Shown in pieces: positions 44,020 through 51,920 of a stretch of 61,337 nucleotides of DNA (position 1 is its first letter; the number at the start of each line of letters is the position of its first letter). The notes under the pieces were generated by a model. The model ran no database searches, was not told the origin of the DNA, and was given only the letters and a program-made list of their open reading frames with translations. A program made the position numbers and the translations under genes. Origin of the DNA: Fibrobacter sp. UWR4 (GTDB taxonomy: Bacteria; Fibrobacterota; Fibrobacteria; Fibrobacterales; Fibrobacteraceae); assembly GCF_003149045.1 (NCBI RefSeq), contig NZ_QGDU01000021.1, positions 1 through 61,337 of the forward strand, written 5' to 3'.

Positions 44020-45657
44020 GTGAATAAGAAATACGTCGCCTTTATTGTTTTTTTCTCTGTGCTTCTGCTGTTGCCGTTTATGGTACAGACCGTGGCTGAC
44101 TTGCGTGGGGAAAAACGTTTTGTTTCCTTCGATATTTTCAAGGATGCGGTCTACACGCCCTTTAAGCGTGAGTCGTCCCTGAATGAGGGGGCGGCTAAGC
44201 TTGATGAGGCTTGGCGTAATGCTCGTGAAGCGATTGCCGGCGGAAAGGATGCTGCTGAGGCTTTGGAACCTGTTGTTTCTGCATTGTCTGACCTGGAAGC
44301 TGTCGCCTTGACGGTGAATGGTTATGCTCAGCTGGACTCCGCTGAAGCGGACTACAAGTTACTGAAAAAGGCGGATACCTTACTAGCCTCCTTGGAAGAT
44401 GAACCAGAAAGCTTCCCTCAGGTGGATAGCTGCCTAAAGTCTGTGATTGGCAACTTTAGTGAATATTCCCTGAGTCGAGCATTCCATGGTATTAAGCATT
44501 ATGGCGTCTGGCAGGGAAGCTATTTGCGTGCATTTGAAAAGAAAGTGGAAGATGAAAACGCCTTGGTCCTGGCCTTGCGCCCCAAGTATCAACTGGCGGT
44601 GTGGAATCTTTTTAGTGATCCTGGAGAAAAGGTTGTCCTGGGACATACGAATCGGGATGATGACCGCTGGCTTTTCTATAGACAGGATGTTGAATTTCTG
44701 GTACAGCCGTCCCCCTTCGATGTTCGAGCCGCCAAGCTCGACAATCCGGTGGTTGCCATTACCAAGTTCCGCGACCAGCTGAAGGCCAAGGGCGTGGAAC
44801 TGCTGGTGGTTGTGGTGCCGGGCAAGCCCTCCATCTATCCGGAACGTCTTACGGGAAATGACGGGATCCATCCGGTGATGGCAGGCGGTGATTATCGCGG
44901 TCACGGCAAGATGATTCTGGATACGCTCTCTTCCCTCGGATTTAATACCGTAGACCTTTACACCCCGCTGTGGAAAGCCAAGTCTGACGATAGCAAGCTG
45001 GGTGCGCTCTACCTGAATGATGATACCCACTGGACGCCTCGTGGCGCAGAACTTGCTGCTCAGGTCATCTCCGAAAAAGTCAAGCAGATGGGGGAGGCTG
45101 GCCTGGATCTTGGCGCCGCCAATATGGATTACGTTACCGCAGATAGCCTGGCGGACCGTATGGGTGATATCGGGGAAATGAGTGGCTTGAACAAGCATGA
45201 TGTTTTCAAGATCCAGCAGGTGACTGGTCTTGTAGTTTCACAGCAGACTGTTACGGAACGAACAATCCCGCGTCAGGAATCTGTCGTCACGGATCCTGCT
45301 ACGGTTGCAACTGCAGATTCCTCCGCTCAGGTTGCTGCTGACTCCGTGGTGTACGACACCTCTAGCGTACCTTTTAAGGATGATTTCCGCAAGTCCAGGA
45401 TTTTGATCCTCGGGGATAGCTTCAGCCGAATTTACCAGACGGACGCTCCGGTGAACGCTGGCTGGATTGCCCATTTTGCAAAGAACATGAGTCGTCCTGT
45501 GGCAAGTATTGTGAGCGATGGCGGGGCAAGTACCTTGGTCCGCGAAAAGCTGGCTCGTAAGGCTGGTGTACTTAAGGGCAAGAAACTCCTTATCTGGGAA
45601 TTTGTGGAACGTGACCTGCGCTTCGGTGCCGAAGGCTGGAAGGACGTTAATTTTTAA
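44020..45657 (+). CDS. AlgX/AlgJ-like SGNH-type polysaccharide O-acetylation protein
   Basis: The product (545 residues from GTG at 44020) has an N-terminal TM anchor (YVAFIVFFSVLLLLPFMV) and an extracytoplasmic part. Its region from about residue 245 is an AlgX/AlgJ/DHHW-type SGNH domain: FRDQLKAKGVELLVVVVPGKPSIYPE, LYLNDDTHWTPRGAELAAQ (catalytic Asp-His) and ILILGDSFSRIY (GDSF Ser block). Such proteins move acetyl groups onto exopolysaccharide together with an AlgI-type membrane acyltransferase, which is not in this window. The start is uncertain; GTG at 44014 is an alternative, and an earlier GTG at 43960 lies inside the tRNA terminator and was rejected. Confidence 0.8.
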   Translation: MNKKYVAFIVFFSVLLLLPFMVQTVADLRGEKRFVSFDIFKDAVYTPFKRESSLNEGAAKLDEAWRNAREAIAGGKDAAEALEPVVSALSDLEAVALTVNGYAQLDSAEADYKLLKKADTLLASLEDEPESFPQVDSCLKSVIGNFSEYSLSRAFHGIKHYGVWQGSYLRAFEKKVEDENALVLALRPKYQLAVWNLFSDPGEKVVLGHTNRDDDRWLFYRQDVEFLVQPSPFDVRAAKLDNPVVAITKFRDQLKAKGVELLVVVVPGKPSIYPERLTGNDGIHPVMAGGDYRGHGKMILDTLSSLGFNTVDLYTPLWKAKSDDSKLGALYLNDDTHWTPRGAELAAQVISEKVKQMGEAGLDLGAANMDYVTADSLADRMGDIGEMSGLNKHDVFKIQQVTGLVVSQQTVTERTIPRQESVVTDPATVATADSSAQVAADSVVYDTSSVPFKDDFRKSRILILGDSFSRIYQTDAPVNAGWIAHFAKNMSRPVASIVSDGGASTLVREKLARKAGVLKGKKLLIWEFVERDLRFGAEGWKDVNF

Positions 45658-45666
45658 GAGGTTTGT

Positions 45667-45930
45667 ATGGCAAGACATGGTACTCCCACTCCGGGACAGG
45701 CAATTTTGGAAGGTATTGAGTGGCTCAAGATGGACAAGGCTGAATTTGGCCGCCGTCTTGGAGTGACTCCCGAAGTTCTGGAAGGCCTTATTGCTGGCAC
45801 CCAGACCATTACTACCGAAATTGCTGCTGCTCTGGAATCCGTGACTGGAAGTCCTGCAGCGTATTGGAAAATGTTGGAACGCAAATCCCGTCGCGCCTCT
45901 GCTGAAGCACAACCCTCTGAAAACGTTTAG
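45667..45930 (+). CDS. HigA-like helix-turn-helix regulator without a HigB partner
   Basis: The 87-residue protein begins with the HigA-type TPGQAILEGIEWL and has a helix-turn-helix (KAEFGRRLGVTPEVLEGLIAG) followed by TITTEIAAALESVTGSPAAYWKMLERKSR, the VapI/HigA antidote pattern (ITPELALRLAKALGTSPEFWLNLQ-like). No HigB toxin gene flanks it: upstream is the AlgX-like gene (9 bases), downstream pmbA (9 bases). GAGG precedes the ATG. It may be a plain transcription regulator derived from an antitoxin. Confidence 0.82.
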   Translation: MARHGTPTPGQAILEGIEWLKMDKAEFGRRLGVTPEVLEGLIAGTQTITTEIAAALESVTGSPAAYWKMLERKSRRASAEAQPSENV

Positions 45931-45939
45931 AAGATTGCT

Positions 45940-47268
45940 ATGAATATTATTGAAGCCGTTTCCTACATGTGTGACCTGGCCAAGGGCCAGGCTGAACAGT
46001 TTGACGTAATCGCAAGCACCTCTCATTCCGAAGGCTTGTCCGTTTTTCAGGGCAAGGTCCAGAATACTGAAATTTCTGATTCCGTTGGCCTGGGTGTCCG
46101 TGTGATTAAGGATGGCCATCCGGGTTACGCCCATACGGAACGTCTGACCAAGGATGCAATCGCCCAGACCTTGAAGGATGCCCTCTGCCATACTCAGTGG
46201 ACAGAAGCAATTGATATTCAGTTGCCCTCTGCAGTGGATATCCCGGAAACTTACCCCAACTACAATCCGGCATTGGAATCCTTGAATCTGCAGCAGATGA
46301 AAGATTTCTGTATTGAACTGGAAAAGCAGACTTTTGCAAAATCCAAGGAAATCGAAAACATTCCTTATCTGGGCGCAGACATGAATACCGCATCTTCAGT
46401 CATTGCGAACAACACTGGCCTCATGTACAAAGGTAAGTCCAACTATGCCGCAGTAGGCGCTGGCGCTGTTGCGTCTCGTGATGGCGTCAAGAAGCTGGGC
46501 AATTACGTGAAGTCCGGTCGTGACTGGAATGAATTTTCCCTGGATGAAGTTGCGTCCAAGGCTGCAGAATATGCAACGGAACTGTTTGGCGCCAAGAAGA
46601 TTGAAGGCGGCAAGATTCCGGTGGTGTTCTCCGAACGAATTTCCGCACGCATTCTTGGGATGTATACATCACCCTTCATTGCGGAAGCCATGCAGAAGGG
46701 GCAGTCACGCCTGGCTGGTAAGGAAGGCGAAAAGATTGCAGGCGAAAAGTTCTCCATCATTAATGATCCTATGGGGGACATGTTTGTCCATAAGATTCGT
46801 TTTGACTCCGAAGGCTGTGTTGCCAAACGTGTGGAAGTGGTAAAGGATGGTGTGTTCACTAGCGCGCTGTACAATCTGGAAACCGCAGCGAAGGCTGGCT
46901 GTGAAACTACTGGTAACGGCTCCCGTGATTTCGGTAGCAAGATGGGTACCTGCTTTAACAACTTGCTGGTTCCGCCGGGAACGATGACTACCGCAGAACT
47001 TCTGAAGCTGTTCCCCAAGTGCCTGCTGGTGGTTCGCCTGGAAGGTGGTTCTGGTTGTAATTCCATTAGTGGCGAACTCTCTATGGGCGCTCATGGTTTC
47101 TGGTGCGAAAATGGCGTTATCCAGCATCCGGTGGATGGCGTTACCTTGAGTGGAAATATCTTTGACATCTTCCAGAATATAGTGGAAGTGGGGAACGAAT
47201 ACAAGGACAAGTTCAGCAGTTACCAGGTACCCGCTCTCGCAATAAGTGAACTGAGTGTAAGCGTTTAA
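45940..47268 (+). CDS. pmbA: TldD/PmbA family metalloprotease component (PmbA/TldE)
   Basis: The 442-residue protein has the TldE/PmbA pattern: GLSVFQGKVQNTEISDSVGLGVRVIKDGHPGYAHTE near the N-terminus, IPVVFSERISARIL in the middle, and LLVVRLEGGSGCNSISGELSMGAHGFWCENG near the end. It lacks the HExxxH zinc motif of TldD, as expected for the E subunit. TldD/TldE act on peptides such as microcin precursors and the CcdA antitoxin in E. coli. No tldD is adjacent. It is preceded by the HigA-like gene, which is of interest given that activity, but a link is speculation. Confidence 0.9.
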   Translation: MNIIEAVSYMCDLAKGQAEQFDVIASTSHSEGLSVFQGKVQNTEISDSVGLGVRVIKDGHPGYAHTERLTKDAIAQTLKDALCHTQWTEAIDIQLPSAVDIPETYPNYNPALESLNLQQMKDFCIELEKQTFAKSKEIENIPYLGADMNTASSVIANNTGLMYKGKSNYAAVGAGAVASRDGVKKLGNYVKSGRDWNEFSLDEVASKAAEYATELFGAKKIEGGKIPVVFSERISARILGMYTSPFIAEAMQKGQSRLAGKEGEKIAGEKFSIINDPMGDMFVHKIRFDSEGCVAKRVEVVKDGVFTSALYNLETAAKAGCETTGNGSRDFGSKMGTCFNNLLVPPGTMTTAELLKLFPKCLLVVRLEGGSGCNSISGELSMGAHGFWCENGVIQHPVDGVTLSGNIFDIFQNIVEVGNEYKDKFSSYQVPALAISELSVSV

Positions 47269-47298
47269 TCGCGCCAATTTGACGTTTACTTCGTTGAT

Positions 47299-47562
47299 TT
47301 AGGACTATTTCCGTTTTTTTCGGGAAATAGTCCTTTCTTTTTTTGCTTGCCTGGAGACAGGGAAGGACTAATTTGCGCGATTTTTTCTTTTAGTCCTTTG
47401 CGCAGTCGAACGACGAAGGACTAAATCGCTTGAAATGTTCTTTTAGTCCTTGTGGCCTCATGAAACAAAGGACTAAATCCTTCAAATTCTGCTCTTAGTC
47501 CTTCGCCCCTGAAAAAAAGAAGGACTAACTTGCTCTAAACGGCTTGTTAGTCCTTCTTTTTC
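47299..47562 (+). repeat. Hairpin array B: five conserved-arm hairpins, regular spacing
   Basis: Hairpin 1 is AGGACTATTTCC..GGAAATAGTCCT (47301-47334) followed by a T-run, a good terminator for pmbA. Hairpins 2-5 start at 47363, 47416, 47468 and 47520 (spacing 53, 52, 52). Each is exactly 36 bases: AAGGACTAA, 18 variable bases, TTAGTCCTT. Loop sequences are unrelated, and so are the 16-17-base spacers between units. Hairpin 5 is followed by CTTTTT. The array fills the 313-base gap between convergent pmbA and lgt; no ORF is present. Its arms match array A at 32581-32961. Confidence 0.88.
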
Positions 47563-47581
47563 AAAAACTGTAGCGAAAATG

Positions 47582-48466
47582 CTATTTCCCGGGCGTTGTA
47601 TCTACGTTCCTGCGCTTCTTTCCGCGGTAGATTAGCACAATCATCCAGATGATGCCGGCGAGGATCATCAAGCTGCAGAGGGTCTGGCCGCGGCTCATGC
47701 CGAACAGATCGTTACGTCCCAGGTGTGCGTCAGATTTGCGGAAGAATTCAATAAAGAAACGGAAAAGACCATACCCCATCAGGTAGAGGCAGGGCATCTT
47801 GTCCTTCAGGAATTGAACCTTACGTAGGTTGTATAAAATCACGAACAGGACAATTCCTTCGAATGTCATTTCGTAAAGCTGGCTGGGATGGTGGAGAATC
47901 GGATTTTCAACAAAACTGTCGTGAGCCATGGGGAACCACATGCCGATAGGACTGGTGGTCACTTCGCCATAAAGTTCACCATTGATAAAGTTGCCGAATC
48001 GTCCCCAGGTGTAGGCGAGGGGTGCTACCATGAATGCGACATTCAGACCTTTCCATACGTCCATCTTGTTTCGCTTGAGACCGATGAATGTAAAGATGAT
48101 TCCAAGAATGAGACCGCCATGGTAACTCATGCCGGCAATACCTGTAAAGTGGAAACCTAGGGCGTCGTGACTTACAGGAAGAATAATCTCGGAAGGATTT
48201 GCCAGGTAGTAGCCCGGCTTGTAGAAGAATACGTAACCAAGGCGAGCGCCGATGATGATACCTGCAATAATCCAGGTGAAGAGGCTGTCGATCTGGTCCT
48301 TGGTGAAGCCGATCTTTTCCTTCTTGTTCACGTAAGTATATGCTGCGTATGCGGTGGCAAAGGCAAAAATGTACATGACGCCATACCACTTTACTTCAAA
48401 GCTACCTAAGGCAAAGGCGGTGCCATCCATGTATGTGGGAATCAAGTTCCACCAGGATAAATCCAT
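47582..48466 (-). CDS. lgt: Prolipoprotein diacylglyceryl transferase
   Basis: The 294-residue inner-membrane enzyme transfers diacylglycerol from phosphatidylglycerol to the lipobox Cys of prolipoproteins. About seven TM helices are visible. The Lgt signature GRFGNFINGELYGEVT (about residues 156-171) contains the essential Arg and Asn; HPSQLYE and GMSRGQ are also present. AGGAGT lies before the ATG. The many lipoproteins in this window are its substrates. It follows the PBP gene on the same strand after 25 bases, so it is probably in an operon with orn and that gene. Confidence 0.95.
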   Translation of the reverse strand: MDLSWWNLIPTYMDGTAFALGSFEVKWYGVMYIFAFATAYAAYTYVNKKEKIGFTKDQIDSLFTWIIAGIIIGARLGYVFFYKPGYYLANPSEIILPVSHDALGFHFTGIAGMSYHGGLILGIIFTFIGLKRNKMDVWKGLNVAFMVAPLAYTWGRFGNFINGELYGEVTTSPIGMWFPMAHDSFVENPILHHPSQLYEMTFEGIVLFVILYNLRKVQFLKDKMPCLYLMGYGLFRFFIEFFRKSDAHLGRNDLFGMSRGQTLCSLMILAGIIWMIVLIYRGKKRRNVDTTPGK

Positions 48467-48491
48467 GTTCTACTCCTATAGTCCTTCTAAA

Positions 48492-49850
48492 TTACTTTTT
48501 TTCGTTGCCCCAGAGAGCCTGGTGTGCCCAGTAGTTGATGACCATTGCGGATACCTGGGTTGTGGGCTGGGGGCGGATGCCCTGAGGGTCGTAAACCTGC
48601 ATGACCACCAGGATGATTGCCTTGTTAGGGTCATCCTTGGATTGTGCGAATCCCATGAACCAGTCGTATCTTCCGTAAGGATCCTTGCCGTCCAGGGAAC
48701 CGGTCTTACCGCCGATGTTCAGGGCGTTGTAATTCTTGCGGGCCATGTGTCTTGTGGAAATGTTCTTGCGGGCGGTTCCGTGGGTGACGGAACGGATCAT
48801 GGCCTGACGAAGTCCGTAGTAGGTGTTTTCGCTAAACTTGCCAACGTCCAGTGCCAGACGGCTCTTGGGGGCGAAACCATCCAGGTTTGTGGCCCAGGGA
48901 ATTTCCAGAGGCTTTTTCATGAGGATGGCGCGGACCTGTGCTGCTGCCTGCAGGGGAGACAAGGTGGTGGCGTCCGTAAAGCCGCATGCCACTTCCGCAA
49001 GGCCATAGCCCGTATCAGGCGGAGCGTAGTTAGACCTGTTGGGCAGACTTCCCGGGAAGTTCATGTTGTAGCCCAAGTTCTTTGCTGCTGCCTTCAGTCG
49101 GCTAGCCCCTATATTCAGGCCGATAATGCCCAGGGGCGGGTTGTAGGAGTGGGCGTAGGCATCCTGCATTTCTGCGGTGGGACCCTTGTAGTTTTCGGGA
49201 ACGCGAAGCTGGTTCTTGTACAGGTGATGTGCTCGACCTATTAGCGGGATGGGAGTATTCAGCGAGTAACGGTTGCTTTCCATGGCCGCTGCGATGGTCA
49301 CAGTCTTTGCCAGGGAGGCGGCAGGGAAGGTGTTACGGATCAGATAGTCCGGTTTGCTCTGGACGACTCCGTCCTTCTGTTCACCCCAGGCGATGATTTC
49401 GTTGCTCTTGGCGTCCACAACCAGAACCATGGCGTGCTGGGGCTTAAAAGACCTGAGCATATTGTCGATTTTTTCTGCCAGGAATGGGTTCTTCTGATTT
49501 TTAATATGCGTATAGTCGATAACCTCTTGTTTTTGAGGTTCCGTATTGGAGGACGCGGTTTCTGCAGGTCTCTCGGCGGCAGTGGGCGTGGGGTTGTCCT
49601 GATCGATGGCGGATTCCTCGGCCGCGGTTACGGGAGTGGCGGAAGTGTCTTCCTGCTCTTCCATGGCCATGGCGGTCATCTGTTCTGTGGTGGGTTCCTC
49701 TGCTACGTTGGGATTTTTACCGTTGGAAGATAGGCATGAGCCGATTCCTGTGCAAAGAAGGACGAAAACAAAAATGGCTAAAGCGCGGTTACGCATGCGG
49801 GCCGCATGGGAAATCTGCTTTTTGGGTTCGATATAGGGCTTGAGGGACAT
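48492..49850 (-). CDS. Penicillin-binding transpeptidase
   Basis: The 452-residue protein has an N-terminal TM anchor (ALAIFVFVLLCTGIGSCL), a Glu/Thr/Pro/Ala-rich linker to about residue 105, and one transpeptidase domain. Active-site motifs are SLAK (SxxK, in FPAASLAKTVTIA), SYN (SxN) and KTGS (in GGKTGSLDG). No dimerisation or transglycosylase domain is present, so it is a short class B-like enzyme or a beta-lactamase relative. The cell-wall role is inferred from the motifs. Its ATG follows the orn stop with no gap (TAAATG), which indicates coupled translation. Confidence 0.88.
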   Translation of the reverse strand: MSLKPYIEPKKQISHAARMRNRALAIFVFVLLCTGIGSCLSSNGKNPNVAEEPTTEQMTAMAMEEQEDTSATPVTAAEESAIDQDNPTPTAAERPAETASSNTEPQKQEVIDYTHIKNQKNPFLAEKIDNMLRSFKPQHAMVLVVDAKSNEIIAWGEQKDGVVQSKPDYLIRNTFPAASLAKTVTIAAAMESNRYSLNTPIPLIGRAHHLYKNQLRVPENYKGPTAEMQDAYAHSYNPPLGIIGLNIGASRLKAAAKNLGYNMNFPGSLPNRSNYAPPDTGYGLAEVACGFTDATTLSPLQAAAQVRAILMKKPLEIPWATNLDGFAPKSRLALDVGKFSENTYYGLRQAMIRSVTHGTARKNISTRHMARKNYNALNIGGKTGSLDGKDPYGRYDWFMGFAQSKDDPNKAIILVVMQVYDPQGIRPQPTTQVSAMVINYWAHQALWGNEKK

Positions 49851-50405
49851 TTAAATACGTTCTTTGAAGATTGTCTTGCGGTAGTATTCCAGTTCTGCAA
49901 TGCTTTCGCGGATATCATCCAGTGCCTGGTGGCGTTCCATTTTCTGGAATTCGGGCAGGTTCGGATACCAGCGGAAAGTCAGTTCCTTGATGGAGCTTAC
50001 GTCGATATTTCGATAGTTCAGCCATTCGGAAAGTTTGGGCATGTACTTATAGATAAAGCGTCTGTCCTGGGTAATGGAGTTCCCGCAAAGCAGGTTGCCG
50101 CCTTTTTCTGTGTAAGGCTTGATCAGGTCCAGAACCATCTTCTCGCAGTCAGCGACGGTCAGTTTCGACTTGCGGCAGCGATCCACCAGACCACTTTGGG
50201 TGTGATGTCGCTTGTTCCAGTCGTCCATGCCTTCAAAAACATTTTCGGGCTGATGTACGGCAAGAACCGGTCCCTCGGTAATCACCTTGAGATTTGGGTC
50301 GGTCACGATGGTGGCCACTTCAAGGATTACATCCTTGTCGGGGTTGAGACCTGACATTTCAAGGTCTATCCAGACGAGATTGGGGGAACTTTTCCATCTT
50401 ACCAT
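49851..50405 (-). CDS. orn: Oligoribonuclease
   Basis: The 184-residue DEDDh 3'-5' exonuclease degrades two- to five-base RNAs, including pGpG from cyclic di-GMP breakdown. Motifs are WIDLEMSGL (Exo I), CGNSITQDRRFI (Exo II) and HQALDDIRESI (Exo III). Length is normal. No Shine-Dalgarno sequence precedes the ATG; TAAATT ends 9 bases before it. Its presence fits with the GGDEF and HD-GYP proteins in this window, although it is also a general housekeeping enzyme. Confidence 0.95.
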   Translation of the reverse strand: MVRWKSSPNLVWIDLEMSGLNPDKDVILEVATIVTDPNLKVITEGPVLAVHQPENVFEGMDDWNKRHHTQSGLVDRCRKSKLTVADCEKMVLDLIKPYTEKGGNLLCGNSITQDRRFIYKYMPKLSEWLNYRNIDVSSIKELTFRWYPNLPEFQKMERHQALDDIRESIAELEYYRKTIFKERI

Positions 50406-50536
50406 AGTGCGGCAAATTTAGCTTTTTTGATGAAAAAGACTGATTTCCCATGCCGTTCGTCAGCCTTTTTAGCCCTTTTATCAAAAACTTACATTTTGTA
50501 TACATTAAAACACTTTAATGTAAGTTCTTTGTTTGC

Positions 50537-50542
50537 TATATT
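50537..50542 (+). promoter_or_regulatory. -10 box for fabF
   Basis: TATATT in the context GCTATATTTGG, 49 bases before the ATG; the -35 position reads TTTAAT, which is weak. Confidence 0.4.
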
Positions 50543-50591
50543 TGGCGCAGCTAAAACAAACTAATAATCTCAACATTTGGGTTAAGAAATT

Positions 50592-51821
50592 ATGGAAGAA
50601 GTTGTAATCACTGGTATGGGCTGCGTTTCTGCCCTTGGCAACACTCCCGACCTTCTCTGGGACAACCTCCTGGCTGGTAAGTCCGGTATCACTCCGATTA
50701 CTCGCTTTGATGTTACCAATTTCACCACCAAGTTCTCTGCCAGCGTCAACGAATTCGTTGCAGACGAATACTTCTCTGCTCGCGACCAGTCTCGCTATTC
50801 TCGCAGCATCCAGTATGCCGTTTATTCCGCATACAAGGCTCTTGCTAATGCTGGTGTTGACCCTGCTGCTGAAGATCCGAGCCGCGCCGGTGTGATTATC
50901 GGTTCCGGTATCGGTGGCATGAAAATCTATACCGACACTTGCGTTGCCTATGCAACTCGCGGTCCTAGCCGTGTGTCTCCGTTCTTCATCCCTATGGCAA
51001 TTACTAATATGCCTGCTGGTGAAGTTTCCAACCGTATCGGCTGGATGGGCCCCTGCTTCGCAGTGACCTCCGCTTGCGCTACTTCCAACCACGCCATTGC
51101 CGCTGCATACGACGCCATTCGTCTTGGCCGTGCAGATATCATGCTGGCCGGTGGTGCTGACGAAACCGTTAACGAAGTTGCTGTTGCTGGTTTCTGCTCC
51201 ATGAAGGCTCTTTCCAAGCGTAATGACGACCCGACCACCGCTTCCCGCCCCTTCGATGTTGATCGTGACGGTTTCGTGATTGGTGAAGGTGCCGGTGTTC
51301 TCGTTCTCGAAAGCCTTTCTCACGCTCAGAAGCGTGGCGCAAAGATCCTCGCTCGCGTTGCTGGCGTTGGCATGAGCGCAGATGCTCACCACATGTCCGC
51401 TCCCCGCGAAGATGGCGAAGGCGTTCGCATGGCTATCGAAATGGCTCTCCGTGATGCAAAGATCGCTGCTTCCGACGTTGGCTACGTCAACACCCACGGT
51501 ACTTCCACTCCCCTTGGCGACGTTGCTGAATGCTCCGCTCTTGAAAAGGTCTTCGGTCTCCGTGATACCCTCAAGATCAACTCCTCTAAGTGCATGATCG
51601 GTCATGCTCTTGGTGCTGCTGGTGCTCTCGAAGCAATCATCACCATCAAGTCCCTCCAGAACCAGATGATTCACGCTACTACCAACGTGTTCAACCAGGA
51701 CGAACGCATCCACTTCGACGTTTGCGCCAACAAGAACACTGCACATAGCTTCAAGTATGCTATGTCCGATGGCTTCGGTTTCGGTGGTCACAACAGCGTC
51801 GTGCTCTTGGCTAAGGATTAA
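50592..51821 (+). CDS. fabF: Beta-ketoacyl-ACP synthase II
   Basis: The 409-residue condensing enzyme extends fatty acyl chains with malonyl-ACP. It has the catalytic triad: Cys162 in TSACATSNHA, His in NTHGTSTPLGD and His in MIGHALGAAGALE. VITGMGCVSALGN at the start and GFGFGGHNSVV at the end are typical. Codon choice is strongly biased as in fba, consistent with high expression. No acpP or other fab gene is adjacent. It ends with a strong terminator. Confidence 0.96.
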   Translation: MEEVVITGMGCVSALGNTPDLLWDNLLAGKSGITPITRFDVTNFTTKFSASVNEFVADEYFSARDQSRYSRSIQYAVYSAYKALANAGVDPAAEDPSRAGVIIGSGIGGMKIYTDTCVAYATRGPSRVSPFFIPMAITNMPAGEVSNRIGWMGPCFAVTSACATSNHAIAAAYDAIRLGRADIMLAGGADETVNEVAVAGFCSMKALSKRNDDPTTASRPFDVDRDGFVIGEGAGVLVLESLSHAQKRGAKILARVAGVGMSADAHHMSAPREDGEGVRMAIEMALRDAKIAASDVGYVNTHGTSTPLGDVAECSALEKVFGLRDTLKINSSKCMIGHALGAAGALEAIITIKSLQNQMIHATTNVFNQDERIHFDVCANKNTAHSFKYAMSDGFGFGGHNSVVLLAKD

Positions 51822-51846
51822 TAGATCGAAATCTCGAGCTTCATGA

Positions 51847-51882
51847 AGAAACTTCCGACATTGTCGGAGGTTTCTTTTTTTA
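51847..51882 (+). terminator. Terminator of fabF
   Basis: GAAACTTCCGACA and TTGTCGGAGGTTTC pair over 12-13 bases and are followed by seven T. Confidence 0.9.
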
Positions 51883-51906
51883 TCTAGAAAAACCGCATCA
51901 AGTTTC

Positions 51907-51912
51907 TATATT
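51907..51912 (+). promoter_or_regulatory. -10 box directly before the DUF2279 gene
   Basis: TATATT ends 8 bases before the ATG at 51921 with no Shine-Dalgarno sequence between. Confidence 0.45.
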
Positions 51913-51920
51913 TGCTCTCC

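Noticed and set aside
47363-47555. CRISPR array
   Set aside because: The period is regular, but the conserved parts are two inverted 9-mers with a variable centre, not a full direct repeat with spacers; no cas gene is present and units are too short.
47301-47562. CsrB/RsmY-like sponge RNA
   Set aside because: GGA is present in each arm, but it is in the paired stem rather than in the loop where CsrA binds.
48470-48486. TAGTCCTT before lgt as a further array arm
   Set aside because: It overlaps the lgt ribosome binding site region and has no partner at the 27-base distance; probably chance.
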